DNA of 64,000 nucleotides, taken from CAVWGP01 sp963754645 (GTDB lineage Bacteria > Pseudomonadota > Alphaproteobacteria > Bin65). Within the stretch, counting starts at the first letter, position 1, and each line of letters opens with the position of its first letter. Of the stretch, positions 1 to 6,904 are shown one piece after another. The translations under genes and the position numbers were made by a program. The stretch spans positions 310,001 through 374,000 of the forward strand of contig CAVWGP010000011.1 in NCBI GenBank assembly GCA_963754645.1, read 5' to 3'. The notes under the pieces are model-generated. The model ran no database searches and was not told the DNA's origin. It saw only the letters and a list, made by a program, of their open reading frames with translations.

Positions 1-498
1 CTAAGCCACGGCCACGCGCATCAGAAGCGCCATCAGCGTTTTGCGTTCCGCCGCCGAAAGTCCGGCGGCGATTTCGTTTTCGTGCCGGTCGATGCGCGCA
101 TCGATGCCGCGCAGGAAGGTTTCGCCGGCTCGGCCGAGGCGCAGGGCGTGCGAACGGCGGTCGGTGGGCGACGGCGTGCGCGCGAGGTAGCCGCGCGTTT
201 CGAGTAGGTCGATCATCGAAACCAAGGTGGAGCGATCGATGCCGAGCGCCTTGCCCACCCGCGTCTGGTTGATGCCTGGATTGGCCTCGGTGAGCAGCAG
301 GATGCCGAGCTGCGCCGGGCTGATGCGGTCCTTGGCGAGATGCAGCGCGAAATTCTGGAACGCGGCAACGCTGGCGCGGCGCAGATGATAGCCCAGCAGC
401 CGATTGAGCTTGCCCAACGCGATGTCGTCGTCGGCCATCGGCGCCGTGACATTTGCCGGATCGGCAACGAGGCTTGCCGCTTCGCCTTTGTCTGTCAC
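1..498 (-). CDS. MarR-family transcriptional regulator
   Basis: A 165-residue winged-helix DNA-binding protein of the MarR family. The centre reads as a recognition helix and wing (NQTRVGKALGIDRSTLVSMI, then a TRGYLART..PTDRRSHALRL wing with the family's D-R-R motif), flanked by helices for dimerisation. The start is GTG, preceded by a G-rich Shine-Dalgarno; an internal ATG (residue 21) is an alternative. It is divergent from the aromatic-degradation operon beginning at 615, and the gap holds a strong dyad (567-595). It is therefore inferred to be the local repressor, probably released by an aromatic acid or its CoA ester. The ligand cannot be read from sequence. Confidence 0.9.
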   Translation of the reverse strand: MTDKGEAASLVADPANVTAPMADDDIALGKLNRLLGYHLRRASVAAFQNFALHLAKDRISPAQLGILLLTEANPGINQTRVGKALGIDRSTLVSMIDLLETRGYLARTPSPTDRRSHALRLGRAGETFLRGIDARIDRHENEIAAGLSAAERKTLMALLMRVAVA

Positions 499-566
499 GC
501 TCCCCCCTCGGGCCGTTCCGCCGCTGATCGCGAGGCGCCCGACTATATGCTTGACGGTTCAAATAA

Positions 567-595
567 TTTGCAACACAAATAATTTGTATTGCAAA
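567..595. promoter_or_regulatory. Probable MarR operator (29-bp dyad) over the operon promoter
   Basis: An almost perfect inverted repeat: left arm TTTGCAACACAAAT, one central base, right arm whose complement is TTTGCAATACAAAT (13 of 14 match). It lies in the only AT-rich stretch between the divergent MarR gene and the reductase gene. A possible plus-strand promoter (TTGACG at 551-556, 17-base spacer, ACAAAT at 574-579) has its -10 inside the dyad, so binding should block transcription. Operator identity is inferred from position and symmetry. Confidence 0.7.
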
Positions 596-614
596 CTAAT
601 TTTGCGCGAGGCCG

Positions 615-1643
615 ATGGGTTTCAAGATTGCCATTCGGGGCCGCGGCGAAGCGGTCGTGGCCGAGATGGGCGAGACGATTCTCGCCGCGGCGACGCGCAT
701 GCGCGTGCCCTACCCTTACGGTTGCCGTGCGGGCAATTGCGGCGCGTGCAAATCGGAATTGCTATCCGGCGATGTGCAACTATCGCCTTACTCGGAATAC
801 GCGTTGTCGAAGGCGGAGCGCGGGCAAGGCTTGATCCTCGCTTGCCGCGCCGTGCCGTGGTCCGATTGCAGCGTCGCCTGGCTCGAGCCCGAAGACGTTG
901 CCATGCATCCGCTGCGCAAGCTCGATTGCGACGTCGTCGGCGCCGACCATGTCACGCACGATATTCGTCGCGTCCGCTTGGCGATCCGCGCCGGCGGACC
1001 GTTCGATTTCTCCGCCGGGCAATATGCGTCGGTGCAATTTCCGGGCTTGCCGGCGCGCGATTATTCGATGGCCAACCGGCCGGATGAAGACACGATCGAA
1101 TTCCACATCCGCCTGATCCCCGGCGGCGCGGTGACGCCCCATGTCGCGCGGCAGCTGAAGCCGGGCGACGCGGTCCGCGTCGAAGGTCCGCTCGGCACTT
1201 CATATTTCCGCAACCGGCATCGCGGGCCGATCCTGGCGCTGGCCGGCGGCTCGGGCCTGGCGCCGATCAAGTCGATCGTCGAGACGGCGCTGCGGCGGGG
1301 CGTGACACAGCCGATCCACCTCTATTTCGGCATTCGCGCCGAACGCGATCTTTATCTTGCGGACCATTTCGGCGCCCTCGCCGCTTCGCACCCCAATTTG
1401 AATTTCATTCCGGTTCTGTCCGAGCCGGACACGCCGACCGCGCGACGCACCGGCTTCCTCGCCGATGCCGTGGCCCGGGATTTCGCCTCGCTCGAAGAAT
1501 TCAAGGCCTATCTCGCCGGACCGCCGATCATGGTCGAGACCTGCACGGCGGTGTTGAAACGCCTGCGCCTGGCGCGCCAGCACTGTCATGCCGACGCGTT
1601 CTATACCGAAGCCGACAAAGCCAAGCAGGGAACCGCACCATGA
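615..1643 (+). CDS. Ferredoxin-type oxygenase reductase (2Fe-2S, FAD, NAD(P)H)
   Basis: A 342-residue electron-transfer flavoprotein. The first ~90 residues are a plant-type 2Fe-2S ferredoxin with the CRAGNCGAC cluster motif and a fourth Cys in LACRA. A ferredoxin-NADP reductase-like FAD domain follows (RDYSMAN is the flavin-binding RxYS-type motif), then an NAD-binding domain (LALAGGSGLAPIKS). This order, ferredoxin first, matches naphthalene- and phenol-oxygenase reductases rather than PaaE, whose ferredoxin is C-terminal. Its stop overlaps the next start (ATGA). It presumably feeds electrons to the diiron protein at 2601, since no other oxygenase is in the operon. Confidence 0.9.
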   Translation: MGFKIAIRGRGEAVVAEMGETILAAATRMRVPYPYGCRAGNCGACKSELLSGDVQLSPYSEYALSKAERGQGLILACRAVPWSDCSVAWLEPEDVAMHPLRKLDCDVVGADHVTHDIRRVRLAIRAGGPFDFSAGQYASVQFPGLPARDYSMANRPDEDTIEFHIRLIPGGAVTPHVARQLKPGDAVRVEGPLGTSYFRNRHRGPILALAGGSGLAPIKSIVETALRRGVTQPIHLYFGIRAERDLYLADHFGALAASHPNLNFIPVLSEPDTPTARRTGFLADAVARDFASLEEFKAYLAGPPIMVETCTAVLKRLRLARQHCHADAFYTEADKAKQGTAP

Positions 1644-2587
1644 GCATAAGGCTCGACGGACGCGTCGCCATCGTCACCGGCGCCGGCCGCGGCATCGGCC
1701 TCGCCATCGCAAAGGGGTTGGCCAGCGCCGGCGCCAAGGTCGTCGTCGCCGATAGCGGCACGGCGATCGACGGCCATGGCGCGGACCCCGCGACCGCGCC
1801 AAGCGCCGCGTCCGCCATCGGCGCCAATGCGCTGGCATATTCCGACAGCATTGCGAGCCCGGGCGCCGCGCGGGCCCTGGTCGATCTCGCGGTAAAAAAA
1901 TTCGGCGGCATCGACATCGTCGTCAACAATGCGGCGATCATCCGCGACGCGCTGGTGTTCAGGGGCGAACCGCGCGATTGGGACGCGGTGATTCACACCA
2001 ATCTCAACGCCGCCTATTACCTGATCAACGCGGCGACGCCCGTCATGCGCGAGCAGCACAAGGCCGGCCGGCCCAAGGCCGGCGGCGGCTATGCTTGGGG
2101 CCGCATCGTCAATATCGGCTCGACGGCGGGGCTCTATGGCAATTACGGCCAAGCCGCTTACGGCGCCGCGAAGGCCGGCCTATTCGCGTTGACCCGGATG
2201 GCGGCAATGGAAATGGCGCGCTCCGGCGTGACGGCGAATTTCGTGGTGCCCTTCGCGCACACGCGCGTGACCGACACCATCAAGCCGGCCAACGATGCGC
2301 AAGCGGCTTACAAGGAGCGCGCGCTCAAAGTCGATGCGCGCTATGTCGCCGATGCCGTGCTCGCCCTCGCCGGCGATGGCGGGCGCGCGGTGAGCGGCCA
2401 GATCCTCGGCGTGCGCGGGCGCGAGCTGTTCCTGTTCTCGCAGCCGCGGCCGGCGCTGCGCATCGCGATCGACGCCAAAGATTGGTCGGCCGAGCGCGTC
2501 GCCGAAAATTTCGCCGGACAGTTCGGCGCCGCGATGACCGACCTTTCGACCGATCTCGAAGCCTTCAACACCGAGCCGCTTGTTTGA
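1640..2587 (+). CDS. Short-chain dehydrogenase/reductase, aromatic operon
   Basis: A 315-residue classical SDR with the TGAGRGIG cofactor motif near residue 13, the NNAA motif, and catalytic Ser...YGAAK. At 315 residues it is longer than a typical ~250-residue SDR. The insertion after the first beta strand (GTAIDGHGADPATA) and the C-terminal extension resemble the dehydrogenase part of multifunctional beta-oxidation enzymes. The four-base overlap with the reductase gene implies translational coupling. Substrate unknown; a hydroxyacyl-CoA or dihydrodiol step before gentisate is plausible from context only. Confidence 0.85.
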   Translation: MSIRLDGRVAIVTGAGRGIGLAIAKGLASAGAKVVVADSGTAIDGHGADPATAPSAASAIGANALAYSDSIASPGAARALVDLAVKKFGGIDIVVNNAAIIRDALVFRGEPRDWDAVIHTNLNAAYYLINAATPVMREQHKAGRPKAGGGYAWGRIVNIGSTAGLYGNYGQAAYGAAKAGLFALTRMAAMEMARSGVTANFVVPFAHTRVTDTIKPANDAQAAYKERALKVDARYVADAVLALAGDGGRAVSGQILGVRGRELFLFSQPRPALRIAIDAKDWSAERVAENFAGQFGAAMTDLSTDLEAFNTEPLV

Positions 2588-2600
2588 GCCGGAGCCCGCC

Positions 2601-3305
2601 ATGACCAAGCCGCCCGAGGTGCCGACCGTCGATGCCCTGAAGCAGCAGCCCGAGGAATTCCAGGAGGCCTGCCGCAAGATCGTCATCAGCCATGCGATCA
2701 ACGAGCTTTACGGCAGCCGCGTCTTCGACGAGCCGGCGATCGGCCTCGCCCGCACGCCGCACGAGAAATGGCTGGCGTGCCGCGTGGTGATGGAGGAATA
2801 CGGCCATCACTGCCGCTTCTTCGAACTGGGCCGCGAGATGGGCATCGCCGAGGAGCGCATGCTGCCCGAGCTGACGGCGAAAAAGCCGCTCAACATTTTC
2901 GCGCTCAAGCTCGAATCCTGGGAGCAGTTCTGCGTCATCAAGGCGGTGGGCGATCTCGCGGAAATTCTCCAGGTCGAGGACCTCGTGCATTGCAGCTTTC
3001 TGCCGCTGCGCAATCTCGCGCGCATGACGATGCCGGAAGAGCGCTTTCATGCCGATTTCGGCCGCGACATGTGCGAGGACATCCTCAAGAAGCCGGGCGG
3101 CAAGGCGATGCTGCAGCGCTATCTCGACCAGGTGTTTCCCGAAATGCTGAAGTTCTTCGGCTCCGCCGGCTCCAAGAACAACGCCATTTACCGGAAATGG
3201 GGCATCAAGAAGCGCACCAACGAAGAAATGCGCGACGACTATATCCGCCGCGCCCGCGAACTCGTCGAGGGCACGCTGGGGCTGAAGTTGCCAAGTGCGC
3301 ATTGA
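2601..3305 (+). CDS. PaaA-like ferritin-fold diiron protein, probable oxygenase
   Basis: A 234-residue all-helical protein resembling the phenylacetyl-CoA oxygenase PaaA/PaaC family. It has two E-x-x-H motifs (EEYGHH and EERFHADF) spaced as in four-helix diiron sites, and an upstream acidic residue in INELYG as a further ligand candidate. It is shorter than PaaA (~310-330 residues). The ATG at 2601 is chosen because GGAG lies 6 bases before it; a TTG at 2580 inside the SDR gene is a poorer start. None of the usual Paa partners (PaaB, C, D) is adjacent. With the reductase at 615 it is inferred to form a minimal monooxygenase. Confidence 0.75.
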   Translation: MTKPPEVPTVDALKQQPEEFQEACRKIVISHAINELYGSRVFDEPAIGLARTPHEKWLACRVVMEEYGHHCRFFELGREMGIAEERMLPELTAKKPLNIFALKLESWEQFCVIKAVGDLAEILQVEDLVHCSFLPLRNLARMTMPEERFHADFGRDMCEDILKKPGGKAMLQRYLDQVFPEMLKFFGSAGSKNNAIYRKWGIKKRTNEEMRDDYIRRARELVEGTLGLKLPSAH

Positions 3306-3393
3306 TCCGCAATGCCGCTATGCCGTGACAATCCGGCCGCACCCCGGTTTAATCGGCCTTGGGACCTGACCCGCCGAATTTTGGAGACCGATC

Positions 3394-4683
3394 ATGGACC
3401 ACACGCCGACCCGCACGCCCGAGCGCGAAGCCTTCTACAACACGATCGACAAATCGAGCCTGACGCCGCTGTGGGAAGTGCTGGCCAAGCTCGTCACCAA
3501 GGAGCCGGTGACGCCGTGCAAGCCGCATCTGTGGAACTACGAGGATGTGCGGCCCTACATCATGCAGGCCGGCAAGCTGATCACGGCCAAGGAAGCCGAG
3601 CGGCGCGTCCTGATCCTGGAAAATCCCGGCCTGCGCGGGCAATCGCGCATCACGCATTCGCTCTATGCCGGGCTGCAGCTCATCCTGCCCGGCGAGGTGG
3701 CGCCGGCCCATCGCCACATGGCGGCGGCCCTGCGCTTCATCGTCGAAGGCGGCGGCGCCTATACCGCGGTCGAGGGCGAGAAGACGATCATGCAGGAAGG
3801 CGATTTCGTCATCACGCCGTCCTGGACCTGGCACGACCACGGCAACGAGAGCGACCGCCCGATGGTGTGGATGGACGGGCTCGACGTGCCGCTGGTCAAT
3901 ACGCTCGACACCAGCTTCCTCGAAATGCTGCCGCAGGATTCGCAGTCGGTCGCGCGCCCGAGCGGCTACTCGCACACGCATTTCGCGCACAATATCCGGC
4001 CGGTGGGCTACGAGAAAAAAAGCAAGGCGTCGCCGATCTTCAACTACCCCTATGCCCGCACCCGCGAGGCGCTCGAAAAGATGCGCAAATTCGAGGAGTG
4101 GGATGCGTGCCATGGGCTGAAGGTGCAATATGTCGACCCGACCTCGGGCGACTTCGCGATGCCGACGATCGGCACCTTCATGCAGCTGCTGCCGAAGCAA
4201 TTCAAAACCATGAATTACCGCTCGACCGACGGCACGGTCTATTCGCCGGTCGAGGGCAAGGGCCGCACCGTCGTCAACGGCCAGGCGTTCGAATGGAAAA
4301 AGCGCGACGTGTTCGTGGTGCCGAGCTGGGCGAGCCATTATCACGAAGCCGACGACGACGCGGTGCTGTTCAGCTTCTCGGACCGGCCGGTGCAGCAGAA
4401 GCTCGGCCTGTGGCGCGAACAGCGCGGCAACGAGGCGGTCGAGCGCGCCGCACTAAATCGCGGACAGATCGATGCAAAGTATGGGCGCGCGGCGCGCGCC
4501 CTGTTTCCGAAAGGCACGAAGATTGTGCGTTGTATAGCCAGAGCGCGCCGCGCGCCCCTACGCAACACAAATCGGTCATTCCTTGTGGCCGTTGGTACTA
4601 AGTCTGCAGATTGGGCGATATTCGGGTCGCTTTCGAAAATCGCTATATCCGGCGATCGAATTGGCGAATTAAATTCATATTAA
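3394..4683 (+). CDS. Gentisate 1,2-dioxygenase with abnormal C-terminal tail
   Basis: A bicupin ring-cleavage enzyme converting gentisate to maleylpyruvate with Fe(II). The N-terminal cupin has the metal motif HRHMAAALRFIVEG and, later, TWHDHGN; the second cupin follows (FEWKKRDVFVVPSW..HYH). Family members are ~340-380 residues and end soon after a LGLWRE-like motif, here near residue 345. This frame runs to 429 residues because a palindromic element (4478-4564) sits at the 3' end. The last ~65 residues are encoded by the element and AT-rich flanking DNA, so they are unlikely to be ancestral. Core function confident; tail effect unknown. It lies 88 bases after the diiron gene, same operon. 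Confidence 0.9.
   Translation: MDHTPTRTPEREAFYNTIDKSSLTPLWEVLAKLVTKEPVTPCKPHLWNYEDVRPYIMQAGKLITAKEAERRVLILENPGLRGQSRITHSLYAGLQLILPGEVAPAHRHMAAALRFIVEGGGAYTAVEGEKTIMQEGDFVITPSWTWHDHGNESDRPMVWMDGLDVPLVNTLDTSFLEMLPQDSQSVARPSGYSHTHFAHNIRPVGYEKKSKASPIFNYPYARTREALEKMRKFEEWDACHGLKVQYVDPTSGDFAMPTIGTFMQLLPKQFKTMNYRSTDGTVYSPVEGKGRTVVNGQAFEWKKRDVFVVPSWASHYHEADDDAVLFSFSDRPVQQKLGLWREQRGNEAVERAALNRGQIDAKYGRAARALFPKGTKIVRCIARARRAPLRNTNRSFLVAVGTKSADWAIFGSLSKIAISGDRIGELNSY
4478..4564. repeat. MITE-like palindromic element, copy 1 (about 87 bp)
   Basis: The terminal arms are inverted: the left arm contains GGGCGCGCGGCGCGC and the complement of the right arm reads GCGTAGGGGCGCGCGGCGCG. The interior (CCCTGT...GGCACG...GCGTTGTATAGCC) aligns with that of a second element at 22288-22376, so both belong to one ~88-bp family. 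No transposase is encoded. It lies inside the open frame at the end of gentisate dioxygenase. Confidence 0.7.
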
Positions 4684-4703
4684 TTACGACAAGAACACAA
4701 CAA

Positions 4704-5432
4704 TCATGACGCCGATTCCAAAGTCGAACGTAAAATTCTAAGAAACAATGTGATTGATGGAATAGCCAGGAGAATAACTCCAATAGAAAATAAACCGAAC
4801 GAAAACCAAAATGCAGTTGGACTCAAGCGCCTGGCTACATTATAATAATATTTCATCGCTCTAATATAAATTTCGCGCCGATCCCACAATTCGCTCTCTA
4901 CCTTTTGCCTTCCTGGCTGATTCGACCCCATTGTAACAAAACTTACTTGCGTTCGATCTCGATCTAGTTGGCCTCGCAATTTTTTGAATTGCAAATAGCG
5001 AGGATAGGTTTCGCTCATAGTGTCCAAAATATCACGAATATCTTTGTAACTCATAAGGTCATAATCTGCTCGAACGTAAGCTGTCGAGTCATTGTGATTC
5101 TTTATTATTTCTGGACAAAATACGCTGTATACTGCAGATCCAACTCCTAGGAAAAACAATCCAAAATACACAAAGCGAATATTCATCAATTGCGTGCCAT
5201 CCAATCGCGTTCTTGCGTCAACTCCGAGCAAAATATCTAATCGAATGAATCTTACAATTTCGTCATTGAATAAAATAAAATATCCTAACAACGGCATGAT
5301 AACTGAAGCACGGACCAAATACGAATTGCCAAATCTCCGAAGCACTTCCCACTTCGGCCAGGAATTACTCGTGAATTCCCGAGACGCTTCTTCCTCATCA
5401 ATTAGCATATTGGTTTCAGAATCGTCCGACAT
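4704..5432 (-). CDS. AT-rich orphan membrane protein
   Basis: An unrecognised 242-residue protein. Three hydrophobic segments are visible (VRASVIMPLLGYFILF, IRFVYFGLFFLGVGSAVYSVF and FWFSFGLFSIGVILLAIPSI), with a charged cytoplasm-like stretch of ~90 residues between the second and third (many Lys, Arg, Asp, Tyr). The ATG at 5432 has GGGAG 7 bases upstream and is preferred to the upstream in-frame ATG. The coding DNA is far more AT-rich than its surroundings and uses A/T third positions, suggesting recent acquisition. It stands alone between the gentisate operon and tesA. Function unknown. Confidence 0.65.
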   Translation of the reverse strand: MSDDSETNMLIDEEEASREFTSNSWPKWEVLRRFGNSYLVRASVIMPLLGYFILFNDEIVRFIRLDILLGVDARTRLDGTQLMNIRFVYFGLFFLGVGSAVYSVFCPEIIKNHNDSTAYVRADYDLMSYKDIRDILDTMSETYPRYLQFKKLRGQLDRDRTQVSFVTMGSNQPGRQKVESELWDRREIYIRAMKYYYNVARRLSPTAFWFSFGLFSIGVILLAIPSITLFLRILRSTLESAS

Positions 5433-5466
5433 CGATAGACTCCCAATTGAGAAATATGGCTGCCGA

Positions 5467-6126
5467 TTACGTGTCTCTGCCAATCAATCTCAAGACCCGC
5501 GGCAGAATCCGTTCGACGATGACGTCGACGCCCTTGGCGTTGGGGTGGATGCCGTCGGGCAGGTTCAGCGCTCTTTGCGCGGCGACGCCGTCGAGGAAAA
5601 ACCCGTAGAGCGGCACGCCGTGCTTGGCGGCCAGCTCGGGGAACACGGCGTTGAACGCCTTGCCGTAATCGGGGCCCATATTGGGCGGCGCAACCATGCC
5701 GGCCAAGAGCACGCCAATCCCCTTCGCCTTGAGCTGGGTGACGATGGCATCGAGATTGGCGCGGGTTTGCGCCGGATCGAGGCCGCGCAGCCCGTCATTG
5801 CCGCCAAGCTCGACGATGGCGAAATCCGGTTTGGGTTCGAGCGCCCAATCGAGCCGCGCCAGGCCGCCGGCGGAGGTGTCGCCGGACAGGCCCGCATTGA
5901 TCACCACGGCGGCGACGCCCTTCGCCTTGAGCGCCGCTTCGAGCCTGGCCGGGAATGCCTCATGGCTGGCGATGCCGAAACCCGCCGTGAGGCTGTCGCC
6001 GAGCGCGACAATGACGACCGGCTTGGGCGCCTGGGCCGCCGCCAGATTAACGGATAGGCAAAGCGCGCCGAACATAATGCCGGCCCACGAAAGCTTGACT
6101 AACGCCCGCCGCACCACATCTGCCAT
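5467..6126 (-). CDS. tesA: Arylesterase / acyl-CoA thioesterase I (TesA), SGNH hydrolase
   Basis: A 219-residue periplasmic SGNH/GDSL hydrolase. A signal peptide (MADVVRRALVKL...LAAAQA) precedes block I GDSLTAG with nucleophile Ser45. Block III is GGND (residues 108-111), and the Asp/His pair is in DGIHP (Asp191, His194). The ATG at 6126 is chosen because it starts the signal peptide; a longer frame overlaps the divergent ABC gene. As in many proteobacteria, it is divergent from the YbbA/YbbP-type ABC genes. It hydrolyses acyl and aryl esters; the physiological substrate is not evident. Confidence 0.93.
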   Translation of the reverse strand: MADVVRRALVKLSWAGIMFGALCLSVNLAAAQAPKPVVIVALGDSLTAGFGIASHEAFPARLEAALKAKGVAAVVINAGLSGDTSAGGLARLDWALEPKPDFAIVELGGNDGLRGLDPAQTRANLDAIVTQLKAKGIGVLLAGMVAPPNMGPDYGKAFNAVFPELAAKHGVPLYGFFLDGVAAQRALNLPDGIHPNAKGVDVIVERILPRVLRLIGRDT

Positions 6127-6214
6127 CCTGCCGCCCCGAATTGGCCGCGTTTCACCGTCACGGTCGAACTCTAATTCCGCCGCCGCCCCGCGTCCACGCC
6201 GAGCGCTCCGACAC

Positions 6215-6904
6215 ATGATACGATTGAACGACGTTCATCTAACCCTCGGCAGCCTGGCCGGCGCCGTGCACATTTTGCGCGGCATCGATCTCGATATCGG
6301 CGACGGCGAGACGGTGGCCATCGTCGGCCCCTCGGGTTCGGGCAAATCGACCATGATGATGGTCATCGCCGGACTCGAACGGCCCAGCTCGGGCAAGGTC
6401 GAGATCGCCGGCAAGAATCTGGGCGCGCTCAACGAGGACGGCTTGGCGCTGTTTCGCCGCGACCACGTCGGCATCGTGTTCCAGAATTTCCACCTCGTGC
6501 CGACCATGACGGCGCTGGAAAACGTCGCCATCCCGCTCGAATTCGCCGGCCGGCGCGACGCCTTCGCCGCCGCGCGCGGCGGCCTCGAAGCCGTCGGCCT
6601 CGGCCATCGCCTCGATCACTATCCGGCGCAGCTTTCGGGCGGCGAGCAGCAGCGCGTGGCGCTGGCGCGCGCCGCCGCGACCGGGCCGAAACTTCTGCTC
6701 GCCGACGAGCCGACCGGCAATCTCGACGGCGAAACCGGCGAGCACGTCATCGACCTCCTGTTCGGCCTGCAGCAGCGCCTCGGCACCACGCTGCTGCTGA
6801 TCACGCACGATCAAACCTTGGCGCGGCGCTGCCAGCGCGTCGTTCGCCTCGCCAACGGCCGGATCGCCGACGCCGGCGCGCGGCACATGGCGGCGGCGCA
6901 GTGA
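6215..6904 (+). CDS. ABC transporter ATP-binding protein, YbbA/LolD type
   Basis: A 229-residue ATPase of the MacB/LolD/YbbA class. Walker A is GPSGSGKST (residues 38-46), the signature is LSGGEQQR, Walker B is LLLADEP, and the H-loop is ITHD. The ATG at 6215 gives a normal family N-terminus; the frame is open much further upstream but only as antisense of tesA. It overlaps the next gene by four bases (GTGA), so it is coupled to the permease. By synteny with tesA it is the YbbA homologue. The exact substrate is not established for this family; a role in extracting lipids or lipoproteins from the inner membrane is often suggested. Confidence 0.93.
   Translation: MIRLNDVHLTLGSLAGAVHILRGIDLDIGDGETVAIVGPSGSGKSTMMMVIAGLERPSSGKVEIAGKNLGALNEDGLALFRRDHVGIVFQNFHLVPTMTALENVAIPLEFAGRRDAFAAARGGLEAVGLGHRLDHYPAQLSGGEQQRVALARAAATGPKLLLADEPTGNLDGETGEHVIDLLFGLQQRLGTTLLLITHDQTLARRCQRVVRLANGRIADAGARHMAAAQ

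Noticed and set aside
5681..6214. Upstream extension of the ABC ATPase
   Set aside because: It is antisense of tesA; the ATG at 6215 gives the expected ATPase start.
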